Part shown: positions 16,974 through 26,323 of the stretch, piece by piece
How positions within the stretch are numbered: position 1 is the stretch's first letter
Layout of the letters: the number at the start of each line of letters is the position of its first letter
Assembly: GCA_903856805.1 (NCBI GenBank)
Contig: CAIOCZ010000090.1
Span: 1-64,000, forward strand
DNA length: 64,000 nt
Reading direction: 5' to 3'
Source: an uncultured cyanobacterium
GTDB lineage: Bacteria > Cyanobacteriota > Cyanobacteriia > PCC-6307 > Cyanobiaceae
Position numbers and translations under genes: made by a program
Notes under the pieces: generated by a model
What the model saw: the letters and a program-made list of their open reading frames with translations, nothing else
Databases searched by the model: none
What the model was told of the DNA's origin: nothing

Positions 16974-18269
16974 TTAGATCACCGAGCCATCAGCGATGGT
17001 TCCATTCTTAACAACAACGATGATACCATTACGAATATAGAAATTAAGTTCTGGGCGATCGGCCTCCTCGACCCGATCCTTATTGATAATAGTTACGTCT
17101 TGCCCAATTCGTGCGTTCTTGTCAAGGATTGCCCGCTTAACAGTGGTCCCTTTTCCTACACCAATTGGAATCCCTCCACGTTCACGAAGAACGAGGCGCT
17201 CTTCCATTGATTCGAAGTAGTCAGCCCCCATCACCAATGAATCTTGGAGAACCACCTCATCCTCAATACGGCTTCGCACTCCCAAGACGCAATGATGGAT
17301 ACTGCAGGCCTTAAGCAATGAACCTTCGCCAATGATTGATTCTGTGACCTGGGCGTCTTGCAATTTGCTTGGGGGCAGATAGCGTGGACGGGTATAAATT
17401 GGGAATTTCTCGTCGTAAAAAGAAAATGCTGGATTCGGTTGCTCAGTAAGTGCCAGGTTGGCCTCGTAAAAAGCGCCAATCGTTCCGATATCCTCCCAAT
17501 AATCATTGAATAGAAAACTCTGAAGTTTATCACCACGCTCCAGAGCAGCTGGTATGATCTCCTTACCAAAATCAGTGGCAGTGGGGTTTCCAGATAATAA
17601 ATTGAATAATGTTTCACGACTAAATACATAGATGCCCATGGAGGCTAAGTAGGGCCTTTGTGAGGCATCTTCAGGACTGAGTCCTAGGCCTTGGGTATCC
17701 ACCCACATAGCCTTCAAATCGGAACCCTTAGGCTTCTCCTTGAATTCCTGAATCTGTCCACCGCTGTTGGTCCGCATCAAACCGAAACCTTCAGCTTGGA
17801 GGGCGTCTACAGGCAATGCTCCGACAGTAAGATCGGCGCCATGATTAACATGATGCTGAACAAATTTACCATAATCCATGCGATAGAGTTGATCGCCTGA
17901 AAGAATTAGGTAATGATCGACATCCCACTCCTGGAACAGCCATTGATATTTGCGTACGGCATCAGCTGTGCCTTCGAACCAGCTTGGACTATCAGGAGTC
18001 TGCTGGGCAGCAAGCACCTCGACGAAACCCTGACCGAATCCAGCGGAAAGGTTATAGGTCATTGTCAGGTGACGATTCAACGATGCGCTGTTGAATTGTG
18101 TTAAGACATAAATCTTATTAATTTGAGAATTGATGCAATTACTGATCGGAATATCGATGAGTCGATACTTGCCAGCCAAGGGAACAGCTGGTTTGGCTCT
18201 GGTTTTGGTGAGGGGATAAAGGCGTGTCCCCGCTCCTCCGCCAAGAATGATTGCCAGAACGCGTTTCAT
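16974..18269 (-). CDS. glgC: Glucose-1-phosphate adenylyltransferase
   Basis: This 431-residue ADP-glucose pyrophosphorylase makes ADP-glucose, the committed step of glycogen synthesis. The N-terminus [20 protein letters not shown] carries the nucleotide-binding loop; [10 protein letters not shown] and EFKEKPKG mark the catalytic core; the C-terminal beta-helix ends with the allosteric region [12 protein letters not shown] typical of 3-phosphoglycerate-activated cyanobacterial enzymes. Start at 18269 is chosen for its AGGAC site and family N-terminus; an in-frame start 102 bases upstream is rejected. Confidence 0.98.
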   Translation of the reverse strand: MKRVLAIILGGGAGTRLYPLTKTRAKPAVPLAGKYRLIDIPISNCINSQINKIYVLTQFNSASLNRHLTMTYNLSAGFGQGFVEVLAAQQTPDSPSWFEGTADAVRKYQWLFQEWDVDHYLILSGDQLYRMDYGKFVQHHVNHGADLTVGALPVDALQAEGFGLMRTNSGGQIQEFKEKPKGSDLKAMWVDTQGLGLSPEDASQRPYLASMGIYVFSRETLFNLLSGNPTATDFGKEIIPAALERGDKLQSFLFNDYWEDIGTIGAFYEANLALTEQPNPAFSFYDEKFPIYTRPRYLPPSKLQDAQVTESIIGEGSLLKACSIHHCVLGVRSRIEDEVVLQDSLVMGADYFESMEERLVLRERGGIPIGVGKGTTVKRAILDKNARIGQDVTIINKDRVEEADRPELNFYIRNGIIVVVKNGTIADGSVI

Positions 18270-18411
18270 CAGCTCTGTCCTCTCGTCTTGATGGTGAAGA
18301 CCGTACAGGACGGTCGGTAAGGCTTGGGAGTGGAAGCGACATATTGTTGCCAAAACTGGTGTTTCAGACAACCTTGGACTGTGTCAGTCGCCCTGGTGGG
18401 GGAATGTCACA

Positions 18412-19722
18412 TCATCGCTCCTGATCAGTTTCACTGAGGGCGAACAGCTCTTGCAGTACTCGCAGTGCTTGTTGGCGCTGTGGACGTGGCTGAGGGGCCC
18501 TGAGATTAGTTACAGGGGTATGGAGAATTTTATTGATAATTCCTTTGCTAAGAGCCTCAACCACTTTGCGTTCGCGCGGTGAGAGGTCTGGTCCCATTCG
18601 ACTCAGGGCTTTTTGGAGTTCCTGCTCTCGAATGTCCTCCAACTGATTACGTAGACGGTTGACCAATGGTACCGCTTCAAGTCCATCCCACCAATCCAGG
18701 AAAAGTTGAGCTTCGCCCTGTAACAAACCCTCGGCTTCTGCAGCTATTTCGCGACGGGCTTCATGATTACGAGCCACGACTTCCTGCAGGTCATCAACAT
18801 CAAAAGCATCTACCCCGGGAAGCTGACCTGCATCGTGACTAATGTTACGTGGAACGCCAATATCAATCAACATCAGACTCGATCGCCGATTTAGTCCTTC
18901 TAATCGGGTGCCAGTAATAATAGGTTCTTCTGCAGCCGTACTTGTAAACACCAAGGAACAGGTACTCAAACAATGGTCAAGATCACTCAAGGGACGGCAT
19001 TGGGCGGGCAGCTCGGGGAAGTCCGCCACCAAACTCTCGGCTCTGGCGACGGTGCGATTGAGCAGAACAACGCCGCGACAACCCTTGGACTGAAGATGTT
19101 GCAGAAGCAACCGGGCCATCCGCCCGGCGCCGACCACAGCCACCTGCTCCTGATCCAGGGAGACCAGCTCATCCACCCCGCGAGATTGACCCAGCTTGAG
19201 CTGGGCCAGTTCGACGGCGGCGGAACTAATTGAGACAGCACCTGTACCTAGATTGGTTTCGGTGCGAACTCGCTTTCCAGTGCTGACCGCTTGAGTGAGA
19301 AGGCGATTGAGGATTGGACCAATTGATCGATAGTCCTGTCCAAGGCGGACCATTTTCTTCACCTGGGAGAGAATTTGACCCTCTCCCAGTACCAAGCTGT
19401 CGAGACCGGAGGCTACCCTTAACAGGTGAGCTACGGCCTCAGCATGGTGATAAATGAAGAGATGGGGCTGGAGATCCTCAACATCGAGGCCTGAAACTTC
19501 ACTGAGAAAGGACGCCACCGCATCAATTCCCTGGTCGGGATGTCGAAGGAGGGTATAAATCTCCAGTCGGTTACAGGTACTGAGTATCGAGGCCTCAAGG
19601 ACCTGCTCATCAGAGCGCAACTGCTGGAGGGACGCCTCCATGGTTTGCTCAGGAATACTCAGCCGTTCTCGGATCTCAACGGGAGCCGTGTGATGACTGA
19701 GGCCGACGACGGCGATGTGCAT
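18412..19722 (-). CDS. hemA: Glutamyl-tRNA reductase
   Basis: A 436-residue enzyme reducing glutamyl-tRNA to glutamate-1-semialdehyde, the first committed step of heme, chlorophyll and bilin synthesis. The N-terminal catalytic domain has GLSHHTAPVEIRE and the nucleophilic cysteine in LSTCNRLEIY; the NADPH domain has VVGAGRMARLL; the C-terminal dimerisation helix follows. Length is typical. It lies between glpX and glgC on the same strand, 34 bases after the glpX stop, suggesting cotranscription with glpX. Confidence 0.98.
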   Translation of the reverse strand: MHIAVVGLSHHTAPVEIRERLSIPEQTMEASLQQLRSDEQVLEASILSTCNRLEIYTLLRHPDQGIDAVASFLSEVSGLDVEDLQPHLFIYHHAEAVAHLLRVASGLDSLVLGEGQILSQVKKMVRLGQDYRSIGPILNRLLTQAVSTGKRVRTETNLGTGAVSISSAAVELAQLKLGQSRGVDELVSLDQEQVAVVGAGRMARLLLQHLQSKGCRGVVLLNRTVARAESLVADFPELPAQCRPLSDLDHCLSTCSLVFTSTAAEEPIITGTRLEGLNRRSSLMLIDIGVPRNISHDAGQLPGVDAFDVDDLQEVVARNHEARREIAAEAEGLLQGEAQLFLDWWDGLEAVPLVNRLRNQLEDIREQELQKALSRMGPDLSPRERKVVEALSKGIINKILHTPVTNLRAPQPRPQRQQALRVLQELFALSETDQER

Positions 19723-19756
19723 GGAGACGGCCTACAGCCTGAAGGTCAGTCCTGGG

Positions 19757-20761
19757 TCAACGCAGGGCGATGCTCTGTGCGCCTGGCTTGATGTGCACCG
19801 TATTGGTGAAACGCGCAGTGTTATCGAGGGTGCTGATGACGAGGCTGCTGGTACGGGTGCAGTCTTTTTCGAACTTAACACCATGAAATAGCAGGCCATC
19901 GGTGATGCCACTGCCGGCAAAAACCACATTTTCCCCGGAGGCCAACTCATCCGCCTCGTAGATTTTGTCAGGATCGGTGATTCCCATCTCGGCAAGGCGA
20001 GCCAGATTGCCCTCTCTCGTGAGTCCCTCCCATTCCTTGGTCTGAGCCACGGCAGGGTCATACACCAGCTGACCCTGGAAATGGCCACCAAGGGCACGAA
20101 GAGCTGCTGCTGAGATCACTCCTTCGGGGGCAGCACCGATCCCCATCAAGCAGTGGGTTCCTGTGCCGGCGAAGCCACAGGCAATGGCGGCTTGGACGTC
20201 ACCGTCGGAGATAGGTTGGACGCGGGCGCCGGTGGCTCGGATTTCACTAATCAGATCCTTGTGCCGAGCGCGATCCATGACCACAATGACAAGCTCGGAA
20301 GCGGCAAGCCCTAGGCACTCGCTAAGGATGGAAATGTTTTCGGTCGCCGATTTACTAATATCCACTTTCCCCTTGGCCGCGGGGGGCGCCGCTAACTTCT
20401 TCATGTAGAAGTCCGGGGCGTTAAATAAGCCGCCCCGGTCCGAAGCGGCCAGTACTGCCATCGAGCCGCGCTGGCTGTTAGCACAGAGATTGGTCCCTTC
20501 GCAGGGATCCACGGCGAAATCAACTCCGGGGCCAGTGCCGCTCCCTACTTCCTCGCCGATGTAGAGCATGGGCGCCTCGTCACGTTCGCCTTCACCGATC
20601 ACGATGCGACCTTGCATCTGGATCTGGCCCATGCGCTTGCGCATGGCTTCCACAGCAGCAGCGTCGGCTTCATCCTTCAGACCAAGCCCAGTGAGCTCGG
20701 CCGAGGCGATGGCCGCTTGCTCGACGACCTCGAGTATTTCCTGAATGAGGGTGCGATCCAC
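19757..20761 (-). CDS. glpX: Class II fructose-1,6-/sedoheptulose-1,7-bisphosphatase (GlpX type)
   Basis: A 334-residue bifunctional bisphosphatase of the Calvin cycle, the cyanobacterial FBP/SBPase form. Metal and phosphate sites are visible in [20 protein letters not shown] and [24 protein letters not shown] is also diagnostic. The GTG at 20761 gives the exact family start ([15 protein letters not shown]) and standard length, so the longer frame to 20914 is rejected although no clear ribosome-binding site is seen. The gene is divergent from rpe, pairing two Calvin-cycle genes across one ~280-base control region. Confidence 0.97.
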   Translation of the reverse strand: MDRTLIQEILEVVEQAAIASAELTGLGLKDEADAAAVEAMRKRMGQIQMQGRIVIGEGERDEAPMLYIGEEVGSGTGPGVDFAVDPCEGTNLCANSQRGSMAVLAASDRGGLFNAPDFYMKKLAAPPAAKGKVDISKSATENISILSECLGLAASELVIVVMDRARHKDLISEIRATGARVQPISDGDVQAAIACGFAGTGTHCLMGIGAAPEGVISAAALRALGGHFQGQLVYDPAVAQTKEWEGLTREGNLARLAEMGITDPDKIYEADELASGENVVFAGSGITDGLLFHGVKFEKDCTRTSSLVISTLDNTARFTNTVHIKPGAQSIALR

Positions 20762-21006
20762 AGGGATGTTGGCAGGGGACGGGGCCTCAGCGAGGGAGCC
20801 AACAGCCCAGCTGCGGCAGGGCCTCTCAGGCTTGAAGCTGGGCCATCGTATCAGTGAGGTCCCCACGGTAGCGACAAGAGGCCGCCCGTACTGGACCCAG
20901 CGCAAACGGTTCAAGCTCTTTGGTCGTCCAAGGACAGGTCAGGGTTGACCCGGGCCCAAGGCGGTCCCGAGGACAGGGACCAGGGGCGGGTGGGGGGTAG
21001 GGTCCT

Positions 21007-21012
21007 TACAAT
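21007..21012 (+). promoter_or_regulatory. Candidate -10 box for rpe
   Basis: TACAAT lies 31 bases before the rpe ATG in the glpX-rpe divergent region. No good -35 element is at the right distance. The rest of the 20762-21042 gap holds no gene. Confidence 0.35.
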
Positions 21013-21042
21013 TGTCCAGCTCTTCGCTCCGGTGGCCCGCCC

Positions 21043-21729
21043 ATGAGCACCAAGCCCCTGGTGGTCTCTCCATCCATCTTGTCTGCTGACTTCTCCCGCT
21101 TGGGAGAACAGGTCCGTGCGATTGATGAGGCCGGCGCCGACTGGATCCATGTGGATGTGATGGACGGACGGTTCGTTCCTAACATCACCATTGGCCCCCT
21201 GATTGTGGAGGCTCTTCGGCCGGTCACGGTCAAACCCCTGGACGTTCATCTGATGATCGTCGAACCAGAGAAGTTTGTTCCAGACTTTGCCAAGGCTGGA
21301 GCAGACATTATCTCGGTACAAGTGGAAGCATGCCCCCATTTGCACCGTAACCTTGGCCAGATCAAGGAGCTGGGTAAGCAGGCTGGCGCCGTGCTCAATC
21401 CCAGCACCCCGATCGATACCCTTGAATATTGCCTTGAACTCTGCGATCTGATCTTGATCATGAGTGTGAACCCTGGCTTTGGAGGGCAGAGTTTTATCGA
21501 GAATCAGGTTCAGAAAATTCGTGATCTGCGTCGTCTGTGTGACGAAAGGGGTTTGGACCCTTGGATTGAAGTTGACGGAGGGATCAAGCCAGCAAATGCC
21601 TGGAAGGTAATTGAAGCGGGTGCCAACGCCATCGTCAGCGGATCGGGTGTGTTTGGAGCGGCGGACTATGCTGAAGCGATTAACGGGATTCGTAACAGCT
21701 CACGTCCAGAACCAGCTTTCGTGGCCTGA
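21043..21729 (+). CDS. rpe: Ribulose-phosphate 3-epimerase
   Basis: A 228-residue TIM-barrel enzyme interconverting ribulose 5-phosphate and xylulose 5-phosphate, shared by the Calvin cycle and pentose-phosphate path. Metal ligands and phosphate-binding loops are visible: [48 protein letters not shown] and [10 protein letters not shown] strong terminator follows, so it is monocistronic, transcribed away from glpX. Confidence 0.98.
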   Translation: MSTKPLVVSPSILSADFSRLGEQVRAIDEAGADWIHVDVMDGRFVPNITIGPLIVEALRPVTVKPLDVHLMIVEPEKFVPDFAKAGADIISVQVEACPHLHRNLGQIKELGKQAGAVLNPSTPIDTLEYCLELCDLILIMSVNPGFGGQSFIENQVQKIRDLRRLCDERGLDPWIEVDGGIKPANAWKVIEAGANAIVSGSGVFGAADYAEAINGIRNSSRPEPAFVA

Positions 21730-21767
21730 TTTCGATCCAATTGGGTTCTCTAAGAATGATCACAGTC

Positions 21768-21796
21768 GAACCGGATTTAAATCCGGTTCTTTTTTA
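21768..21796 (+). terminator. Intrinsic terminator after rpe
   Basis: GAACCGGATTT and AAATCCGGTTC form an 11-base perfect inverted repeat directly followed by a T-rich tail. It may also serve the convergent gene at 21816 in reverse because the stem is symmetrical. Confidence 0.85.
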
Positions 21797-21815
21797 TTTG
21801 TATTGACCTTAGCGA

Positions 21816-22430
21816 TCATGATCCTTTCATCACCTTTGCGTTGAGTCGCCGACGAAGTTGTCTGGCGTGGAAAAAACCCATAGCTAAACCCCCAAACGGC
21901 AGTGGGGAAGGAACTGCGGCTACGCTAACATTGTCCACATACCAATACGACGACGAATCGTATCCAGTAAATGACACAGTAGTGACTGGCGATGTCGCCA
22001 CAAACACGAAGCTGAAGGCATCCATTCCTTCCGTCTCAGGGGAGCTACCCGGAACACCAATCACTGAACCCCCAAAACCGACTAACAATGAATCGAACAA
22101 CGCTTGTGTATTGATCAAGTCAAAACGAAGCACATACGATCCACCTGCAATTGTCGAAACATCCTGCCAAAGAATCGCGGAAGATGGAGCTGCATTTCCA
22201 TTTCGATACATTTGATTACTACCGATGTAATAAAAGCCAGTATAGTTTGGGTCCGCTCCATCAAGACTCCAAGCGGGTAGACAATTATTTGAACCGAGAC
22301 ATTGATCAAAACCGGGATCGGTGATTAGGTTTTGTGCCTTGGCGCCATCGTGATGTGTGGCACACAGCAAAATAGGTGCCAACAGAGACGCGAAGACGGT
22401 TCTGAGGAGGGGCACGTCAAAGGAGGCCAA
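21816..22430 (-). CDS. Secreted protein with PEP-CTERM-like sorting tail
   Basis: A 204-residue exported protein. A hydrophobic signal segment (about 8-24) ends near AKAQ; the mature start NLITDPGFDQC resembles the usual opening of PEP-CTERM surface proteins, and the middle looks like a beta-sandwich with WYVDNVSV before the tail. The C-terminus is tripartite: VPSPLP (173-178), a short hydrophobic segment, then HARQLRRRLNAK. This is a variant of the VPEP signal recognised by exosortase. No exosortase gene is in the window. It starts at TTG (22430) after AAGGA. Composition is more AT-rich than the neighbours. Function is unknown; a cell-surface or matrix role is likely. Confidence 0.72.
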   Translation of the reverse strand: MASFDVPLLRTVFASLLAPILLCATHHDGAKAQNLITDPGFDQCLGSNNCLPAWSLDGADPNYTGFYYIGSNQMYRNGNAAPSSAILWQDVSTIAGGSYVLRFDLINTQALFDSLLVGFGGSVIGVPGSSPETEGMDAFSFVFVATSPVTTVSFTGYDSSSYWYVDNVSVAAVPSPLPFGGLAMGFFHARQLRRRLNAKVMKGS

Positions 22431-22527
22431 AAATCCTTGGAATCCTACTGCAGATCGCTGAGCAAATGGTGAAATTGGCCTGCAGGAGAAGAATCTAGTT
22501 CATAGTGGAAATCAGCCAATGATCTTT

Positions 22528-23487
22528 TCAATCAAAAAACCATCCGTAACTATGCAAACCAATACCTAGCAAATTGACACCGATATAGCAAATGGCAATC
22601 ACCACGAGACCAGCTGAAGCAACCAGCGCAGGCTTGCGCCCTTGCCAACCGCGGATCAGGCGAGTGTGGAGGTAAGCCGCGTACACAAGCCAGCAAATGA
22701 GCGCCCAGGTTTCCTTGGGATCCCAACTCCACCAACTTCCCCAAGCTTCATTGGCCCACACAGCACCGCTCACTAACCCCACGGACAAGAGCAAGAAGCC
22801 TACGGTGATGGTGCGATAACTGAGACTGTCGAGTTGCTCGCTGATCTGAAACTGGGAACTGGACAACCGCATGGTCTCCGACCCATCACCAGAGAGAAGG
22901 GCTTGGCGGAATCCGCCACTCCCAATTGAATTACTGCGCAATTCCAGGGCCGTGTCTCGATCGGTGAACAAGACCGCCACGCTCAGGAGTGAGCCCACCA
23001 GAAGCGCGGCATAGCTCACCATGATCACACTGACGTGCATCACAAGCCAGCTTGATCGCAGGGCCGGCACCAGCGGAGAAGCGTCCTGGAGCTGATTAGG
23101 CAAGGCGAAACTGGCGAAGGCCACACAGCCGAGGGCCATCGGCGTGGCAGCCGCTGGAACCAGGGGATTGGGCCAGGAACGCTCCACCAGCAATTGGGTC
23201 ATGGTGCAAGCCCAAGCCAGAAAACAGAGGGATTCGTAAAGATTGCTGATCGGGAAGTGTCCCGAATCCCACCATCGCAAGACCAACTGGGCTGTGAGGG
23301 CAAGATTGGCGGCGGCAATCAGCATGCGTACCACCCCACTGGATCGGCCTCCACTCAGAGACCAAAAGGCAAGGGGTAGCACCAACAACAGCAGGGCAAA
23401 GGCCGCAAGACCAAGGCCGAGCACAGGATCGTCAAGAAAGCCGTTCACCAGCAAGAAAAAAGGTGGATCTACAGTCTGACAAGTCAT
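22528..23487 (-). CDS. ccsA: Cytochrome c biogenesis protein CcsA (ResC/Ycf5)
   Basis: A 319-residue polytopic thylakoid membrane protein of system II cytochrome c maturation; with CcsB it carries heme to the lumen and attaches it to apocytochromes such as f and c6. The heme-handling tryptophan motif [13 protein letters not shown] is intact, with flanking histidines ([27 protein letters not shown]). Start at 23487 is preferred since AAAGGG precedes it and it clears the upstream gene by 23 bases. Confidence 0.95.
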   Translation of the reverse strand: MTCQTVDPPFFLLVNGFLDDPVLGLGLAAFALLLLVLPLAFWSLSGGRSSGVVRMLIAAANLALTAQLVLRWWDSGHFPISNLYESLCFLAWACTMTQLLVERSWPNPLVPAAATPMALGCVAFASFALPNQLQDASPLVPALRSSWLVMHVSVIMVSYAALLVGSLLSVAVLFTDRDTALELRSNSIGSGGFRQALLSGDGSETMRLSSSQFQISEQLDSLSYRTITVGFLLLSVGLVSGAVWANEAWGSWWSWDPKETWALICWLVYAAYLHTRLIRGWQGRKPALVASAGLVVIAICYIGVNLLGIGLHSYGWFFD

Positions 23488-23510
23488 GGGCCCTTTCAGG
23501 GGCTCATGGG

Positions 23511-24665
23511 TCAGCGGCTGGCCTCTCGCAAGAGCCACAGGCCGCAGCTGAGTCCAATTATGACAGGTATCCAGGCTGCAAGAAATGGAACCAATGCTCC
23601 AGTGATTCCAAGGGAACTAAATATGAATGACATTAAATAGTAGCCGAAAATTAGTAATACACTAATACCAAAACCTTGACTTCGACTTGTGCGTGAATTG
23701 GGGCGAACACCGATGCTACTACCGATCAGCCCAAAAACAAGGCAAATGGCCGGAAAGGCAAATTTCTCCTGGATCCGTACTCTAAGTCGTCTTGCCTCTT
23801 TAGCGTTGCCTGATTGCTTAAGCAGGCGCTCGGCTCGTCGTGCTTGCCCTACCGTCATGATACTTGCATCCGTGGGCAGCTTCGCAACCTCCATCGGATC
23901 CTTTGTTAGCGGATACAAATAGCGATCAAAATTTGCCGATGTTGTTGTTCCAGTACTTTCATCAAGATTTACAATTCGACCATCGTTAAATTCCCACATG
24001 GCCTCTGCTTCGTTCCATCGCCCCTGCTTTGCATAAAGCATTTGGCGATTTCCATCACGAGAAAAATCCAAAAGAGTAACATCTATCATTTGCCCATTTC
24101 TGAATTTTCTTGCATAAAAAATATGGGTCAGCTGTTTAACATCCTCGCCATTCTCTTGCTTGACCCGACCAAACCTAGAGTAGAGCGTATTGTCTCCAGA
24201 TTCTGTAGAAATTGCTTTGCCAAGAGCCTGCTCAAGTGTTGTGGTAGCCATCAGATTGGCTCGGGGCACGATCACGTCATTAAATATGAATGTCACCAGA
24301 CTCATGGCGAGTGCCAAGATTAGGGCAGGATGCACCATGCGACGCGTCGTCACCCCCACGCTCCGCAATGCCGTCAACTCGCTGCTTCCAGAAAGCCGGC
24401 TATAGGCAAGCAGGGTGGCCATGAGCGTGGCCATCGGGAAGGACAGGACTAAAAAACCAGGCACTCGGAGCAGGAGGATTTGAAGTGCCACGATTAAAGG
24501 CAATCCTGATTCCGCAACACGCCGAACTAGTTCAAACACGACCCCAACGGAAAGAGAGACAGCGGTGAATGCCGCGATCCCAAAGAAAAGGGGGGCGAGC
24601 AATTCCTGTAAAAGCCATCGATCGATCAGCGGTACCTGCCGCCAACGCAACAATCGAAAGTTCAA
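23511..24665 (-). CDS. LptF/LptG-family lipopolysaccharide export permease
   Basis: This 384-residue YjgP/YjgQ permease has membrane helices at the N-terminus (about 20-120, [16 protein letters not shown] and onward), a periplasmic beta-jellyroll domain (about 130-270) and C-terminal helices. It would extract lipopolysaccharide from the inner membrane with LptB. Cyanobacteria often have one such gene, perhaps forming a homodimer in place of LptF/LptG. It starts at TTG (24665) overlapping the lptB stop, with GAGGA ten bases before, so translation is coupled. Confidence 0.92.
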   Translation of the reverse strand: MNFRLLRWRQVPLIDRWLLQELLAPLFFGIAAFTAVSLSVGVVFELVRRVAESGLPLIVALQILLLRVPGFLVLSFPMATLMATLLAYSRLSGSSELTALRSVGVTTRRMVHPALILALAMSLVTFIFNDVIVPRANLMATTTLEQALGKAISTESGDNTLYSRFGRVKQENGEDVKQLTHIFYARKFRNGQMIDVTLLDFSRDGNRQMLYAKQGRWNEAEAMWEFNDGRIVNLDESTGTTTSANFDRYLYPLTKDPMEVAKLPTDASIMTVGQARRAERLLKQSGNAKEARRLRVRIQEKFAFPAICLVFGLIGSSIGVRPNSRTSRSQGFGISVLLIFGYYLMSFIFSSLGITGALVPFLAAWIPVIIGLSCGLWLLREASR

Positions 24666-25390
24666 AGCTGAAAATCCTCGCCTAAATAATGACGACGAAC
24701 CAAAGGATCATTCGCCATCGCTTCGGAGCTGCCAGAGGCGAGAATTTTACCTTCAGTCAGGATGTAAGCGCGATTGGTAATCGCCAATGTCTCGCGGACA
24801 TTATGATCGGTAATTAATAGGCCCATGCCTCTTACGCGCAGACTTTCAATGAGTGCCTGCAGATCTGCTACCGCGAGTGGATCTACCCCTGCAAACGGTT
24901 CATCCAGAAGCAGATAGCGCGGTCCTTTCTCTCCTACCGCTAAGGCTCTGGCCACCTCACAACGCCGTCGTTCACCACCAGAAAGTTGAAATCCCTTACG
25001 ATTTTGAAAGGATACCAAGTGAAAATCAACAATCAATTGTTCAAGACGTTCCTTGCGAATCGCTACCGGAGTATCACTGACTTGCAGAGCCAGGCGCAGG
25101 TTGTCACGCACCGTGAGATTACGAAAAACACTGGCTTCCTGGGGAAGATATCCAATACCCAGTCGCGCTCTCCGTGGCATCGGCAAGTTCGCAACCGATC
25201 GGCCATCAAGTAGGACTTCACCTTGATCCGGTCGTAGGAGTCCCGTGACCAGATTGAACGTGGTAGTTTTCCCGGCACCATTGGGGCCAAGCAATCCGAC
25301 AACTTCCCCAGGGTGAAGCTCAAGACTGACTTCCTTGACTAAAGGTCGTCCAGCGATACTGATCGCGACTCGATCGAGAGCCAAGCTCAT
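24662..25390 (-). CDS. lptB: LPS export ABC transporter ATP-binding protein
   Basis: A 242-residue cytoplasmic ATPase: Walker A GPNGAGKTTTF, Q-loop GYLPQEASVFRNLTV, signature LSGGERRRCEVARA, Walker B YLLLDEPFAGVDP and H-loop LITDHNV. The sequence is of the LptB/LivF-like YhbG subgroup. It overlaps lptA upstream by 4 bases (ATGA) and the permease downstream by 3, making an lptA-lptB-permease module. Confidence 0.96.
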   Translation of the reverse strand: MSLALDRVAISIAGRPLVKEVSLELHPGEVVGLLGPNGAGKTTTFNLVTGLLRPDQGEVLLDGRSVANLPMPRRARLGIGYLPQEASVFRNLTVRDNLRLALQVSDTPVAIRKERLEQLIVDFHLVSFQNRKGFQLSGGERRRCEVARALAVGEKGPRYLLLDEPFAGVDPLAVADLQALIESLRVRGMGLLITDHNVRETLAITNRAYILTEGKILASGSSEAMANDPLVRRHYLGEDFQL

Positions 25391-25890
25391 GGCACCAGTG
25401 GTGCGACCGCCGCTCCAGAGGACTGTTGGGGCTTGAGCTTCAAGGTACTGATCACCTGGTTGCCTTGCGCCGGATCGGCCTGAACACGTTCACTATCGAG
25501 TCGATAGGTGAGTCGCTCAGCACGGATCCGTTGTCCATCTGCGTCGATCACATCCACGTCGCCGCTGAGCACAAGCCTGCCTTCCTTGCTGAAATACTGG
25601 GCTTGGCGAGACGTGGCGACCATTTTGCGGTCAGGATACACAATACGCACATTGCCTAGGGCGGTAACAATTCCGGTGCGATTGTCGGCCTGCTGGCGGT
25701 CAGCCTCGATCGTGACGAGCCCATTGGAGGCGTTGGAGGCTGGGGGAGAGGTGGGAGGCGTCTGCAGGGAGGCCCCCTCCGTCGACCCTTGCGACACTTG
25801 AGCCACGGCTCGACCAAGGGTCAACACCATGGCCACGACACTAAGGATGGCGAGCGGACGAACCGTCAAAGGCAAGGGAAGAAGGACCAA
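25387..25890 (-). CDS. lptA: LptA/OstA-type periplasmic LPS transport protein
   Basis: A 167-residue exported protein: signal segment (about 8-30, ending GRAVAQ), a proline/serine linker, then an OstA-like beta-jellyroll (VTIEADRQQADNRTGIVTALGNVRI; YFSKEGRLVLSGDVDVI). It would bridge periplasmic LPS transport from the permease to LptD. It starts at TTG with no strong ribosome-binding site, so the start is approximate. Its last bases overlap lptB. Confidence 0.88.
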   Translation of the reverse strand: MVLLPLPLTVRPLAILSVVAMVLTLGRAVAQVSQGSTEGASLQTPPTSPPASNASNGLVTIEADRQQADNRTGIVTALGNVRIVYPDRKMVATSRQAQYFSKEGRLVLSGDVDVIDADGQRIRAERLTYRLDSERVQADPAQGNQVISTLKLKPQQSSGAAVAPLVP

Positions 25891-25904
25891 GGGAATGAAC
25901 CGAC

Positions 25905-26309
25905 CTAATGTACTGACCCTGGCACAGCATTTTGCAGCAGCTGGGGCAGCGGCAGAACTGACGGATCCCGCCCTGACTGGAGGGCTTTTAGACGTGCCAG
26001 AACCTGTAGACGTAAAGCGTTCAGATTCACTCCCAAGGTCGAGGGACCTAGGCCATCCAGCCGCCCAAGGCCTTCTCCCATCAGGATCATGGCACCGTTG
26101 ACGTTGCCCCGTTCAAGGTGAAGATGGGCAACCGCAATCTGCAAAAGTCCTTGAAGCGGTCGCCGAAGGGGATCCTGGGTCTCATGCCACAGATCCTCAA
26201 AGGAATCGTGGCATGCATACCAGGAAGCGGAATTGAACTGATCCAAGGCCAACTGGAAACGGGGGTCCGCCATCAGCCTTTGTTCAGTACCTTGCTCAGA
26301 CTCCGCCAT
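25905..26309 (-). CDS. DUF309 family protein
   Basis: A 134-residue protein with the DUF309 core: ALDQFNSASWYACHDSFEDLWHE, giving the conserved H-x3-E-x2-W pattern, and QGLLQIAVAHLHLERGN. The family forms helical bundles of unknown function, possibly metal-dependent. ATG at 26309 is preferred to a TTG three codons upstream. It lies 14 bases after the typA stop and 14 bases before lptA, so it could be in the same transcript as both. Confidence 0.85.
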   Translation of the reverse strand: MAESEQGTEQRLMADPRFQLALDQFNSASWYACHDSFEDLWHETQDPLRRPLQGLLQIAVAHLHLERGNVNGAMILMGEGLGRLDGLGPSTLGVNLNALRLQVLARLKALQSGRDPSVLPLPQLLQNAVPGSVH

Positions 26310-26323
26310 TTCCAGCAAGGGAA

